Shown one piece after another: positions 18,024-26,811 of a DNA stretch of 64,000 nt. Every line of letters starts with the position of its first letter. Positions within the stretch are counted from its first letter, which is position 1. The stretch is from Streptomyces sp. SAT1 (lineage in GTDB: Bacteria > Actinomycetota > Actinomycetes > Streptomycetales > Streptomycetaceae), in assembly GCF_001654495.1 (NCBI RefSeq), contig NZ_CP015849.1:5183501-5247500 (forward strand), written 5' to 3'. Under the pieces are notes generated by a model, which was not told where the DNA came from, searched no databases, and saw only the letters and a program-made list of their open reading frames with translations. The position numbers were made by a program, and so were the translations under genes.

Positions 18024-19619
18024 ATGACCGTTTTGGAAGAGACGACGGGTGAGCCCACCGGCGAGCCGACGGACGCGCGCGGACGGGTCGCCGAACTGCA
18101 CGACATCCGTGCGCAGGCCGTGGCGGGGCCGAGCGAGAAGGCGACCGCGGCGCAGCATGCGAAGGGCAAGCTGACGGCGCGGGAGCGGATCGAGCTGCTG
18201 GTGGACCCGGGGTCGTTCCAGGAGGTCGAGCAGTTGCGCCGGCACCGGGCGTCCGGTTTCGGTCTGGAGGCGAAGAAGCCGTACACGGACGGTGTGATCA
18301 CCGGCTGGGGGACGGTGGAGGGCCGTACGGTCTTCGTGTACGCGCACGACTTCCGGATCTTCGGGGGTGCGCTGGGCGAGGCGCATGCGACGAAGATCCA
18401 CAAGATCATGGACATGGCCATCGCGGCCGGTGCGCCGCTGGTGTCGCTGAACGACGGTGCGGGCGCGCGGATCCAGGAGGGTGTCTCGGCGCTGGCCGGG
18501 TACGGCGGGATCTTCCAGCGGAACACGAAGGCGTCGGGTGTCATCCCGCAGATCAGTGTGATGCTGGGCCCGTGTGCGGGTGGTGCGGCCTACAGTCCGG
18601 CGCTGACGGACTTCGTGTTCATGGTCCGTGAGACCTCGCAGATGTTCATCACGGGTCCGGACGTCGTCAAGGCGGTCACGGGCGAGGAGATCACGCAGAA
18701 CGGTCTGGGCGGCGCTGACGTGCACGCCGAGACGTCGGGTGTGTGCCACTTCGCCTACGACGACGAGGAGACCTGCATCGCGGAGGTCCGCTACCTCCTC
18801 TCCCTCCTCCCGCAGAACAACCGCGAGAACCCGCCGCGGGCCGAGTCCTCCGACCCGGTCGACCGCCGCTCCGACCTCCTGCTCGACCTGGTCCCGGCCG
18901 ACGGCAACCGGCCGTACGACATGACCAAGGTCATCGAGGAGATCGTCGACGACGGCGAGTACCTGGAGGTCCACGAGCGCTGGGCGCGGAACATCATCTG
19001 CGCGCTCGCCCGGATGGACGGTCAGGTCATCGGCATCGTCGCCAACCAGCCCCAGGTGCTGGCCGGTGTGCTGGACATCGAGGCCAGCGAAAAAGCTGCG
19101 CGCTTCGTGCAGATGTGTGACGCTTTTAACATTCCGATCGTCACCCTGCTGGACGTTCCGGGCTTCCTGCCGGGTGTCGACCAGGAGCACGGCGGGATCA
19201 TCCGGCACGGTGCGAAGCTGCTGTACGCCTACTGCAACGCCACGGTGCCGCGGATCTCGCTGATCCTGCGCAAGGCGTACGGAGGTGCGTACATCGTGAT
19301 GGACTCCCAGTCGATCGGCGCCGACCTGACGTACGCCTGGCCGACCAACGAGATCGCGGTGATGGGCGCCGAGGGCGCGGCCAACGTCATCTTCCGCCGC
19401 CAGATCGCCGACGCGCCCGACCCCGAGGCCATGCGCGCGCGCATGGTCAAGGAGTACAAGGCCGAGCTGATGCACCCGTACTACGCCGCCGAGCGCGGTC
19501 TCGTCGACGACGTCATCGACCCGGCCGAGACCCGGGAGGTGCTGGCCAGGTCCCTCGCGATGCTGCACACCAAGCACGCCGACCTGCCCTCCCGCAAGCA
19601 CGGCAACCCGCCGCAGTAG
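18024..19619 (+). CDS. accB: Acyl-CoA carboxylase beta (carboxyltransferase) subunit
   Basis: A 531-residue carboxyltransferase that moves CO2 from biotin to acetyl- or propionyl-CoA, giving malonyl-CoA or methylmalonyl-CoA for fatty acids and polyketides. Two crotonase-fold halves are visible: GGALGEAHATKIHKIMDMA with DGAGARIQEGV in the N-half, and VDQEHGGIIRHGAKLLYAYCNATVP with RKAYGGAYIVMDSQ in the C-half. A small epsilon subunit follows 75 bp downstream, as in the SCO5535-SCO5536 pair; the biotinylated alpha subunit is encoded elsewhere. Codon style changes along the gene, with an AT-rich run of rare codons near 19087-19140 (GAA AAA GCT, later GCT TTT AAC ATT). Confidence 0.95.
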   Translation: MTVLEETTGEPTGEPTDARGRVAELHDIRAQAVAGPSEKATAAQHAKGKLTARERIELLVDPGSFQEVEQLRRHRASGFGLEAKKPYTDGVITGWGTVEGRTVFVYAHDFRIFGGALGEAHATKIHKIMDMAIAAGAPLVSLNDGAGARIQEGVSALAGYGGIFQRNTKASGVIPQISVMLGPCAGGAAYSPALTDFVFMVRETSQMFITGPDVVKAVTGEEITQNGLGGADVHAETSGVCHFAYDDEETCIAEVRYLLSLLPQNNRENPPRAESSDPVDRRSDLLLDLVPADGNRPYDMTKVIEEIVDDGEYLEVHERWARNIICALARMDGQVIGIVANQPQVLAGVLDIEASEKAARFVQMCDAFNIPIVTLLDVPGFLPGVDQEHGGIIRHGAKLLYAYCNATVPRISLILRKAYGGAYIVMDSQSIGADLTYAWPTNEIAVMGAEGAANVIFRRQIADAPDPEAMRARMVKEYKAELMHPYYAAERGLVDDVIDPAETREVLARSLAMLHTKHADLPSRKHGNPPQ

Positions 19620-19694
19620 GCGCGGCAACCGCCGTAACCCGGCGGACGCACCGCGGTCACCCCGCGGACCCCTCAGCCACGGAGACTGACACCC

Positions 19695-19892
19695 ATGGAC
19701 ATGCCTGACATCCGCGTCGAGAAGGGCCACGCAGAGCCCGAGGAAGTCGCCGCCCTGACGGCCATACTCCTGGCCCGCGCGGCGGCCCGCCCCGCGGACA
19801 CCTCCCTGACCCGGCACGACCGGCACAAGGCCCGCTGGCGGCGCCTGGAGCGCGAGAACGGCTTCCACGCCCCGCACAGCTGGCGCGGCTAG
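19695..19892 (+). CDS. accE: Acyl-CoA carboxylase epsilon subunit
   Basis: A 65-residue protein with the AccE/PccE signature: IRVEKGHAEPEEVAALTAIL at the N-terminus and the tail RARWRRLERENGFHAPHSWR-like KARWRRLERENGF. In Streptomyces this small subunit binds the beta subunit and stimulates carboxylase activity. A GGAGA element precedes the ATG. It is co-directional with accB and ends just before a strong hairpin at 19945-19985, so accB-accE is a two-gene operon. Confidence 0.92.
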   Translation: MDMPDIRVEKGHAEPEEVAALTAILLARAAARPADTSLTRHDRHKARWRRLERENGFHAPHSWRG

Positions 19893-19944
19893 GACCGGCT
19901 GCCGGGCCTCCGGGCCGCCGGACGGGCCGGACCCGCCGAAGATC

Positions 19945-19985
19945 GCCGAAGGGCCCCTCTCCTTTGCGGGGAGGGGCCCTTCGGC
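19945..19985. terminator. Bidirectional hairpin terminator between accE and cvnD2
   Basis: An 18-bp stem (19945-19962 with 19968-19985, one G-U pair) encloses a TTTGC loop. It lies between convergent transcripts and has no T-tract, as is usual in Streptomyces. Confidence 0.85.
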
Positions 19986-20001
19986 ATGTCCGGGGCGCGG
20001 G

Positions 20002-20592
20002 CTACCGCAGGCGGGCCATCAGCGCGTGCTCGACCAGCGTGATCAGCGCCGACTTGGCGTCCGCGCGGTGGCGGGCGTCGGTGGTGATGATCGGGGTGTC
20101 GGGACCGATCTGAAGGGCCTCGCGGACCTCGTCCGGGTTGTAGGGCTGCTGGCCGTCGAAGCCGTTGAGGGCGATGACGAACGGCAGTCCGCTGTTCTCG
20201 AAGTAGTCGACCGCCGGGAAGCAGTCGGCGAGCCTGCGGGTGTCGACCAGGACGACCGCGCCGATGGCGCCGCGCACCAGGTCGTCCCACATGAACCAGA
20301 ACCGGTCCTGGCCGGGCGTGCCGAACAGGTACAGGATCAGGTCCTGGTCGAGCGTGATGCGGCCGAAGTCCATGGCCACCGTCGTGGTGGTCTTGTCCCC
20401 GGTGTGGGTGAGGTCGTCGATGCCCGCCGACGCGGATGTCATGACGGCCTCTGTGCGCAGCGGGTTGATCTCCGAAACGGCACCGACGAACGTGGTCTTG
20501 CCCACGCCGAAGCCGCCCGCCACCACGATCTTCGCGGAAGTGGTGGAGCGACTTGGAGAAACCGGCCCTCCGCTAGAGCTTGCGAAGTCCAC
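20002..20592 (-). CDS. cvnD2: Conservon GTPase CvnD
   Basis: A 196-residue small Ras-like/Gtr-type GTPase: P-loop GGFGVGKTTFVGAV (about 28-41), switch region TTTTVAMDFGRI, G3 LFGTPGQDRF (about 93-102) and the base-binding ALNGFDGQQ in place of NKxD. In S. coelicolor conservons CvnD assembles with CvnA, B and C at the membrane like a heterotrimeric signalling complex. The GTG start overlaps the end of cvnC by 20 bp, with AAGGG upstream. It is nearly identical to the second copy at 25323-25898 except at the N-terminus. By gene order this should be conservon 2 (next to accE). Confidence 0.93.
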   Translation of the reverse strand: MDFASSSGGPVSPSRSTTSAKIVVAGGFGVGKTTFVGAVSEINPLRTEAVMTSASAGIDDLTHTGDKTTTTVAMDFGRITLDQDLILYLFGTPGQDRFWFMWDDLVRGAIGAVVLVDTRRLADCFPAVDYFENSGLPFVIALNGFDGQQPYNPDEVREALQIGPDTPIITTDARHRADAKSALITLVEHALMARLR

Positions 20593-21148
20593 TGAGCACC
20601 CTTTCGAGCAGTGTCACGTCTGGCTGGCCGCCGGCGTTCTCGTCGCCGCCGGGCTGATGGATGGCGACCAGGCCCGCCTCCGCCAAGTCGGCGACGAGAA
20701 TCCTGGCCACGCCGAGAGGAATCGTCAGGAGGGCCGAGATCTCGGCCACCGACTTGATCTCGCGGCACAGATGGCAGATCCGCTGATGCTCGGGCAACTG
20801 GCCCTGCATCTGGTGCGGTTGCGCGGTGGTGTGCACCAGGGCCTCGATGGCGAGCTGGTAACGCGGCCTGGTGCGGCCGCCCGTCATGGCGTACGGGCGG
20901 ACCAGAGGGTTGTTCTGCGACGCCGGTGCGGGCATCGGCTCGGGGGAGTGCCACTGCGGCTGCACGGGCTGGATGCGCGGCGCCGGCGGCTGGTCGTACG
21001 GCGAAGGGCCGGGGCCCTGCGGGGCGTACGGCTGCCGGTGCTGCGGAGCGGAGGGGTAGGCGTACGGGTCGACCGGGCCGTTGCCGTGTCCCTGGGCGGG
21101 ACCGTACGACCAGTTGCCCGAAGCCGGACCACCTGGGTGTGTTGCCAC
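20573..21148 (-). CDS. cvnC2: Conservon DUF742 protein CvnC
   Basis: A 191-residue protein: a Pro/Gly/Gln-rich N-terminal region of about 85 residues, then the DUF742 domain (LVRPYAMTGGRTRPRYQLAIEAL, LCREIKSVAEISALL, LGVARILVADLAEAGLV, DVTLLERVLSGLRKL). DUF742 has a winged-helix-like look, but in conservons it is a complex partner of the kinase. The start is the GTG preceding ATHPGGP, with GGAGGAGG 5 to 8 bp upstream, rather than an in-frame upstream codon. The Pro-rich N-extension is absent from the short CvnC of the neighbouring conservon (132 residues). Confidence 0.9.
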   Translation of the reverse strand: MATHPGGPASGNWSYGPAQGHGNGPVDPYAYPSAPQHRQPYAPQGPGPSPYDQPPAPRIQPVQPQWHSPEPMPAPASQNNPLVRPYAMTGGRTRPRYQLAIEALVHTTAQPHQMQGQLPEHQRICHLCREIKSVAEISALLTIPLGVARILVADLAEAGLVAIHQPGGDENAGGQPDVTLLERVLSGLRKL

Positions 21149-21245
21149 TCTTACTCCTCCTCCGACTGCGCCGGGCACCCCACAGAGTGGAAGCCGCGTC
21201 CCGAAACCTTACGGCCCCGGGACACCGATACGCACCGTACGTCCT

Positions 21246-21668
21246 TCAGTTGAGAAGGCTTCCCTGGAGCTCCGCACGGAGATCCGGGGTGAGGACCGTA
21301 CCCGCGCGGTCCACGAGAAGGGCCATTTCGTACCCGACGAGACCGATGTCCGCTTCCGGGTGGGCGAGGACGGCAAGGGACGATCCGTCGGAGATGGACA
21401 TGATGAAGAGGAACCCCCGCTCCATCTCCACAACCGTCTGGTTCACGCTGCCGCCCTCGAAGATGCGCGAGGCACCGGCGGTCAGCGAGGTCAGACCGGA
21501 GGCGACGGCCGCGAGCTGGTCGGCACGGTCGCGGGGAAAGCCTTCGGACATCGCCAGAAGGAGTCCGTCGGCGGAGACCACCACGGTGTGGGACACCCCG
21601 GGGGTGTTGTCCACGAAGTTGGTGATCAACCAGTTCAGGTTCTGTGCCGCCTGGCTCATCGGGCTCAC
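21246..21668 (-). CDS. cvnB2: Conservon roadblock/LC7 protein CvnB
   Basis: A 140-residue roadblock/LC7 protein, a family that often acts as GTPase-activating or regulatory subunit of small GTPases such as MglA and CvnD. Typical segments are NLNWLITNFVDNTPGV, VVVSADGLLLAMSEG and DQLAAVASGLTSLTAGA. The start chosen is GTG at 21668, 7 bp after AGGAG within the end of cvnA; an ATG 9 bp further on is 16 bp from that element. Apart from a handful of residues it matches the other CvnB in this window. A 97-bp gap separates it from cvnC. Confidence 0.92.
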   Translation of the reverse strand: MSPMSQAAQNLNWLITNFVDNTPGVSHTVVVSADGLLLAMSEGFPRDRADQLAAVASGLTSLTAGASRIFEGGSVNQTVVEMERGFLFIMSISDGSSLAVLAHPEADIGLVGYEMALLVDRAGTVLTPDLRAELQGSLLN

Positions 21669-21669
21669 A

Positions 21670-24600
21670 CTAACGCTCCTGGTTGTAGGTGCTGTCAGGA
21701 CCACTGTGTTCATTCCTTGTGGCCTGGCCGTTCTTTTCACTGCCCGCGCTGCGTCCCCGCTGCACGCCCTGGCGCAGGTTGCTCAACCTGCCCCGGACGT
21801 CCTCGGGGGCGCGGGAGACCTGTGGGCCGCCCTGCGGGGTCGATTCCGCGGTGCCCTCGACCAGGTTGGCCTTGGGCACCCGCCGCGGCAGACCGGAGGA
21901 GGTGACCCCGCCCGCCTTGGGCTTCTTGAGCTGCGAGGCCTGCTGCCACCGCTCGTCGTTCGCCGAACGCCAGCCGCTGCCACCGCCGTTGCCGTTGCCG
22001 TTGCTCTCCGCGTCCGGGGCCGACGCCTGGCGGGGCACGGGCCCCGAGCCGTTCGCGGCGCCCGCGGTGGAACCGCGGCGCGGCAGTCCGGCGTCTGTCA
22101 GTGCGTGTCCCGCCCCCGCGTCCGCGTCCGGCTCCGGCAGGTCGAAGCCCGCGTGCTCGGCCCCGGGCGCCTCGGCGGTCCGCGCGGCGTCCGCCTCCGC
22201 CTGTGGAGCGTACTGCTCCGGACAGCCGTTCGGGTAGCCGTCCGGCTGCGGCCAGTCGTCCTGGTAGGACTGCTGCGGGTACGCCTGCTGCTCCTGGTAC
22301 CCGGCGTACGCGTCGGCCGGGTAGCCGCCGTTCCGGGTCGGGGCACCGTCGGGCGCGTAGTACGCCTGCTGCTCGTACGTCTGCTGCTCGTACGTCTGCT
22401 GGTCCGGGGCGTACGCGGCGGGCTGGTCGTAGCCGGGCTGCTGCTGCGGGTACGGCGCCGGGCCGGTGCCGTACGGCTGCTGCTGCCCGGTGGGCTCCTG
22501 CGGGTAGGCGGCGGGCGCCTCGGCGGTCGGCGGGCCGTCCTGCGGCTGGGACTCCGGGGTGGCGTGGCGCTCCTCGCGCTTGAGCGAGCGGCCGACCGGG
22601 TCCAGTTCCCGGATGTCGTCGGGGACCTCGGCGTAGCGGCTGTCGTCGAAGCCGAGTTCGGCGGCCGTGCGCAGCGGCGGCCGGCCGTCCGTGCCCTGGC
22701 CCCGCTGCTCCTGGAACTGCTGCTCGGGGATGATCTGCGGAACGGTGAACTCGTCGCCGCCCACGCCCTGTTCGGCGCTGCCGCCGTGGGTGATGGCGTC
22801 CGGGAGCATGACCAGCGAGGTGGTGCCCGCCTGCTCACCCGAGGGGCGCAGCTGGACGCGGACACCGTGCCGGTCCGCGAGCCGGCCGACCACGAACAGG
22901 CCCATGCGCTGGGAGATCGCCACGTCTACGGTGGGCGGGTTGGCGAGCTTGTGGTTGATGTCCGCGAAGTCCTCGGCGGTCAGGCCGATGCCCTTGTCGT
23001 GGATCTCCACCATGATCCGGCCGTCGGGCAGCCGGGTCGCGGTGACCCGGACCTTGGTCTGCGGCGAGGAGAAGGTGGTGGCGTTCTCCAGCAGCTCGGC
23101 CAGCAGGTGCACCAGGTCGGTGACCGCGCGGCCGTGGATCTCGGCCTCGGGGACGCCGGACATCTCGATGCGCTCGTACTGCTCCACCTCGGAGGACGCG
23201 GCCCGCAGCACGTCGACCAGCGGGACCGGCTGGTCCCACCGGCGGCCGGGCTCCTCGCCCGCGAGGACCAGCAGGTTCTCGCCGTTGCGGCGCATCCGGG
23301 TCGCCAGGTGGTCCAGCCGGAAGAGGTTCTCCAGCTGGTCCGGGTCGGCCTCGTTGTTCTCCAGGTCGGTGATCAGGGTCAGCTGGCCCTCGATCAGCGA
23401 CTGGTTGCGGCGCGAGAGGTTGGTGAAGATCGCGTTGATGTTGCCCCGCAGCAGGGCCTGCTCGGCGGCGAGCCGGACCGCCTCGCGGTGCACCTGGTCG
23501 AAGGCGCGGGCGACCTCGCCGATCTCGTCGGTGGACGTGATCGGGATGGGCGCGACCCGGGTGTCGACCCGGCCGGGGTCGCTGCGCGAGAGCTGGTCGA
23601 CCAGCATCGGCAGGCGCTGCTCGGCGATGCCGAAGGCGGCGTTGCGCAGCCGGCGCATCGACCGGCTCATCTGGCGGGCCACCAGGCCGGCCAGGAGGAA
23701 GGCGGCGAGCAGCGCGACCACGACGGCGGCGCCGGTGACGAACGCCGACCGCTTGGCGTCGGCGGCGATGCCGGACGCCTCGTCCACCGCGTTGTCGGCC
23801 ATGTCCGACTCGATCTTGCGGTACGCGTCGAACTTGAGGGTGTTCACGGCCCACCAGTTCTGCGCGGTGGTGCCCTTGCCCGCCAGCGCCTGGCGCTCGG
23901 ACGCCTCGGTGCCCTTCAGCGTGGCGAGGGCCGTGACCATCTTCTGCGGGTCGGACGGCGGGGCCACGTAGTCCGGGTCCTTCGCCTTGGCCTCCTCGGC
24001 CATCGCCGCCGCCTTGGACCGGACCTCCTGGTTCTGCGCGTCCAGCGTGTCCGCGTCCGCCTGGGTGCCGCCGCCGAGGTACTCCTTGAGGGCGATGTTC
24101 TCCAGATAGGCGTAGGAGGACAGGGCGATGCGCTGGCTGGCCAGGTTGCCGCCGTCCGGGCCGGGCGCGATCAGCAGGTGCATACCGATGGAACGTTCCA
24201 GCGACAGCGCGGACTGCGTCAGCGACATCGCGTAGACCGTGCGGCCGTAGGAGGTGATGTTGCCGGTGCCCAGGCCCAGCTCGTTGGCGAACTCCATCAG
24301 CGGGTGCGCGACCTGGACGTAGCCCTCCTCGGTCTGCACGCCGTTGAGCCTGGAGGTGTAGGCGGCGGCGCGCAGCGACTCCAGCTGCGGCTCGGCCTCC
24401 CGGAACAGCTTCAGGCGGCGCTCCAGGCCGGCCTTGTGCGGCATGCTCTTCGCGGCCTGGTCGAAGGCGTCCGCCGCCCGGTCGGTGAGGCCGCGGGCCT
24501 GGACGACGGCCGCGTCCTTCTGGCCCTTGCCCTGGAGCAGCGGAGCGGCGGTGGTGTCCCGCTCGTTGTACAGGGCGTTGGCGTAGGTGAGGGAGGCGCG

Positions 24601-24882
24601 CACCAGACGTGCGGTGTGCTCGGCGTCCTGGGCGTCCTGCCACGTGTCGATCGAACTCTTGACCTGGAAACCGCCCATGACCAGGCCGACCAGCACGGGT
24701 ATCAGCAGGATCGCGTTCAGCCGGGCGGGCACCCGCCAGTTGCGGGGGGAGAGGCGGCCGCCGGCCGGCGCGGGTGCGGCGCCCGGTTCGGCCGCGGGCA
24801 CATGCGTGGGCGCAGCGCCGCGCGGCGGCGGGGTGAAGTTGCCCCGGGCCGACGGCTCAGGACCGTTCTTGCTTCGCCTCAC
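21670..24882 (-). CDS. cvnA2: Conservon sensor histidine kinase-like protein CvnA
   Basis: A 1070-residue membrane sensor. A basic, Pro-rich N-terminus is followed by TM1 (about 55-72), an extracytoplasmic NIT-type (nitrate/nitrite-sensing-like) helical domain (about 75-375), TM2 (about 381-402) and a HAMP-like region. Then come the dimerisation segment with DHLATRMRRNGENLLVL and the HATPase core (HLLAELLENATTFSSP, EIHDKGIGL, GLFVVGRLA). A long Gln/Tyr/Pro-rich tail carries EQQTYEQQ repeats and ends in the conserved SGLPRRVPKANLV and DVRGRLSNLRQGVQRG. It heads the operon. The GTG is preceded by GAGAGG about 11 bp upstream, as in the second CvnA. Confidence 0.92.
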   Translation of the reverse strand: MRRSKNGPEPSARGNFTPPPRGAAPTHVPAAEPGAAPAPAGGRLSPRNWRVPARLNAILLIPVLVGLVMGGFQVKSSIDTWQDAQDAEHTARLVRASLTYANALYNERDTTAAPLLQGKGQKDAAVVQARGLTDRAADAFDQAAKSMPHKAGLERRLKLFREAEPQLESLRAAAYTSRLNGVQTEEGYVQVAHPLMEFANELGLGTGNITSYGRTVYAMSLTQSALSLERSIGMHLLIAPGPDGGNLASQRIALSSYAYLENIALKEYLGGGTQADADTLDAQNQEVRSKAAAMAEEAKAKDPDYVAPPSDPQKMVTALATLKGTEASERQALAGKGTTAQNWWAVNTLKFDAYRKIESDMADNAVDEASGIAADAKRSAFVTGAAVVVALLAAFLLAGLVARQMSRSMRRLRNAAFGIAEQRLPMLVDQLSRSDPGRVDTRVAPIPITSTDEIGEVARAFDQVHREAVRLAAEQALLRGNINAIFTNLSRRNQSLIEGQLTLITDLENNEADPDQLENLFRLDHLATRMRRNGENLLVLAGEEPGRRWDQPVPLVDVLRAASSEVEQYERIEMSGVPEAEIHGRAVTDLVHLLAELLENATTFSSPQTKVRVTATRLPDGRIMVEIHDKGIGLTAEDFADINHKLANPPTVDVAISQRMGLFVVGRLADRHGVRVQLRPSGEQAGTTSLVMLPDAITHGGSAEQGVGGDEFTVPQIIPEQQFQEQRGQGTDGRPPLRTAAELGFDDSRYAEVPDDIRELDPVGRSLKREERHATPESQPQDGPPTAEAPAAYPQEPTGQQQPYGTGPAPYPQQQPGYDQPAAYAPDQQTYEQQTYEQQAYYAPDGAPTRNGGYPADAYAGYQEQQAYPQQSYQDDWPQPDGYPNGCPEQYAPQAEADAARTAEAPGAEHAGFDLPEPDADAGAGHALTDAGLPRRGSTAGAANGSGPVPRQASAPDAESNGNGNGGGSGWRSANDERWQQASQLKKPKAGGVTSSGLPRRVPKANLVEGTAESTPQGGPQVSRAPEDVRGRLSNLRQGVQRGRSAGSEKNGQATRNEHSGPDSTYNQER

Positions 24883-25322
24883 TCGACCAACAACCTCTCG
24901 GCGGTCGGCACCTACGTTGTGCCGCAGTGTCTCAGAGCCCCGTCCGCCGTGGACGGACATCAGGACCACTCGGTACGGCTCAGCGCGTCCTCACTGAGCG
25001 GTACGTCGTCGGTCATGGGGCAGTTCAGGCATTCCAGCACGCTGACATGCGCTCTTCCAAACAGTGGAAAGCACCGATTGAGAGTGATGTAAGTCCCAGA
25101 TAAAACGGTCATAAAGAACGAGCCGCGCCAAAAAGCGGGGCTCCCGTGCGCACAGCGACACCGAATGTGCGCGACGCGTTGCGCCACCACCCGATTCTTC
25201 TGCCGAAACGTTATGAACGCCGAGGCCGGCCGTGTCCCACGACACAGCCGGCTCCGGTACGCCTACGGCAACTGCCGTACGGCCTTGCCTACTTGGATGC
25301 TAGGCGAAAGGTGCTGCCGGTG
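24883..25322. other. Intergenic region between the two conservons
   Basis: About 440 bp holding the terminator of the upstream (right-hand) conservon at 25120-25143 and, left of it on the minus strand, the promoter region of cvnA2. The part 25060-25120 is unusually AT-rich (CGTTCTTTATGACCGTTTTAT on the minus strand). I could not assign -35 and -10 boxes with confidence. Short minus-strand frames here lack coding character. Confidence 0.45.
25120..25143 (-). terminator. Terminator of conservon 1
   Basis: GAGCCGCGC pairs with GCGGGGCTC with one mismatch around a CAAAAA loop. On the minus strand the hairpin is followed by the T-rich GTTCTTTATGACCGTTTT, as expected for a terminator ending the cvnABCD transcript from the right. 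Confidence 0.6.
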
Positions 25323-25898
25323 TCACCGCAACCGGGCCATCAGCGCGTGCTCGACCAGCGTGATCAGCGCCGACTTGGCGTCGGTGCGGTGCCGGGCGTC
25401 GGTGGTGATGATCGGCGCGTCCGGACCGATCTGGAGCGCCTCGCGGACCTCGTCCGGCGTGTACGGCTGCTGGCCGTCGAAGCCGTTGAGGGCGATGACG
25501 AACGGCAGTCCGCTGTTCTCGAAGTAGTCGACCGCCGGGAAGCAGTCGGCCAGGCGCCGGGTGTCCACCAGGACGACCGCGCCGATGGCGCCGCGCACCA
25601 GGTCGTCCCACATGAACCAGAACCGGTCCTGGCCGGGCGTGCCGAACAGGTACAGGATCAGGTCCTGGTCGAGCGTGATGCGGCCGAAGTCCATGGCCAC
25701 CGTCGTGGTGGTCTTGTCCCCGGTGTGCGTGAGGTCGTCGATGCCCGCCGACGCGGACGTCATCACGGCCTCGGTACGCAGCGGGTTGATCTCCGAGACG
25801 GCACCGACGAAGGTCGTCTTGCCGACGCCGAAGCCGCCCGCCACCACGATCTTCGCGGAGGTGGTCGCCCGGCCCCCGTCAGAGCTTGCGAAGTCCAC
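25323..25898 (-). CDS. cvnD1: Conservon GTPase CvnD
   Basis: A 191-residue Ras-like GTPase with P-loop GGFGVGKTTFVGAV, LFGTPGQDRF and ALNGFDGQQPY. From the P-loop to the C-terminus it differs from the CvnD at 20002-20592 at only about three residues (for example PYTPDE versus PYNPDE); the variable part is the short Ser/Gly N-terminus. The start is GTG, overlapping cvnC by 20 bp as in the other copy. By proximity to the gltX side of the locus this is conservon 1. It acts on the cytoplasmic face with CvnA-C. Confidence 0.93.
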   Translation of the reverse strand: MDFASSDGGRATTSAKIVVAGGFGVGKTTFVGAVSEINPLRTEAVMTSASAGIDDLTHTGDKTTTTVAMDFGRITLDQDLILYLFGTPGQDRFWFMWDDLVRGAIGAVVLVDTRRLADCFPAVDYFENSGLPFVIALNGFDGQQPYTPDEVREALQIGPDAPIITTDARHRTDAKSALITLVEHALMARLR

Positions 25899-26277
25899 TG
25901 AGCACCCTTTCGAGCAGCGTCACATCCGGTGCGCCACCGTTGTTCTCGTCGCCGCCCGGCTGGTGGATGGCCACCAGCCCGGCTTCGGCCAGGTCCGCGA
26001 CGAGGATCCGCGCCACGCCCAGCGGCATCGCCAGGAGCGCCGACACCTCGGCCACGGATTTCACCTCGCGGCACAGATGGCAGATCCGCTGGTGCTCCGG
26101 GAGCAGTCCCATCAGCGCTGCCGGGTCGGCCGTGGTGCTGATCAGCGCCTCGATGGCGAGCTGGTAGCGCGGCCGGGTCCGGCCGCCGGTCATCGCGTAC
26201 GGACGAACCAGCGGCTGGTCGCCCTCGTCCCCGTACGGCTCGGCGTACGGATCATGATGGGCGGTGGGCGGGGTCAT
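25879..26277 (-). CDS. cvnC1: Conservon DUF742 protein CvnC
   Basis: A 132-residue DUF742 protein. A short N-terminal segment (MTPPTAHHDPYAEPYGDEGD) replaces the long Pro-rich region of the paralogue. The domain itself is shared: LVRPYAMTGGRTRPRYQLAIEAL, LCREVKSVAEVSALL, GVARILVADLAEAGLV and TLLERVLSGLRKL. A cysteine in HLCRE is conserved in both copies. It starts with ATG at 26277, 111 bp after cvnB, and overlaps cvnD. Confidence 0.92.
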   Translation of the reverse strand: MTPPTAHHDPYAEPYGDEGDQPLVRPYAMTGGRTRPRYQLAIEALISTTADPAALMGLLPEHQRICHLCREVKSVAEVSALLAMPLGVARILVADLAEAGLVAIHQPGGDENNGGAPDVTLLERVLSGLRKL

Positions 26278-26388
26278 GAATCCTCCGGGCGGGACAGCAA
26301 GTCGGTCGGGCGAGCCGTCGGACGAGGCCGGTGGGGGGATTGTGTCGGCCGGACGGTGATGTGGTGACGCGGGTGGTGCCGGGGCCGG

Positions 26389-26811
26389 TCAGTGGAGCAG
26401 ACTGCCCTGTAGTTCAGCGCGCAGGTCGGGCGTGAGGACGGCCCCCGCGCGGTCGACGAGCAGCGCCATCTCGTAGCCGACGAGGCCGATGTCGCACTCC
26501 GGGTGGGCCAGTACCGCGAGGGACGACCCGTCCGAGACGGACATGAGGAACAGGAAGCCGCGCTCCATCTCCACGACCGTCTGCGCCACGCTGCCGCCCT
26601 CGAAGATGCGCGAGGCACCGGCGGTCAGCGAGGTCAGACCGGAGGCGACGGCCGCGAGCTGGTCCGCGCGGTCCCGCGGAAAGCCTTCGGACATGGCCAG
26701 AAGGAGTCCGTCGGCGGAGACCACCACGGTGTGGGACACCCCCGGGGTGTTGTCCACGAAGTTGGTGATCAACCAGTTGAGGTTCTGTGCCGCCTGGCTC
26801 ATCGGGCTCAA
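26389..26811 (-). CDS. cvnB1: Conservon roadblock/LC7 protein CvnB
   Basis: A 140-residue roadblock protein almost identical in protein and DNA to the CvnB at 21246-21668 (differences such as NQTVV versus AQTVV and LLN versus LLH at the end). The start is TTG at 26811, directly after the cvnA TAG and 6 bp after AGGAG; the paralogue has GTG at the same place, which argues for initiation here rather than at the ATG 9 bp downstream. It probably regulates nucleotide state or membrane recruitment of CvnD. Confidence 0.92.
   Translation of the reverse strand: MSPMSQAAQNLNWLITNFVDNTPGVSHTVVVSADGLLLAMSEGFPRDRADQLAAVASGLTSLTAGASRIFEGGSVAQTVVEMERGFLFLMSVSDGSSLAVLAHPECDIGLVGYEMALLVDRAGAVLTPDLRAELQGSLLH

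Noticed and set aside
24960..25190. 76-codon minus-strand frame upstream of cvnA2
   Set aside because: Composition is irregular, starts are poor and it crosses the region of the upstream terminator; more likely non-coding leader.
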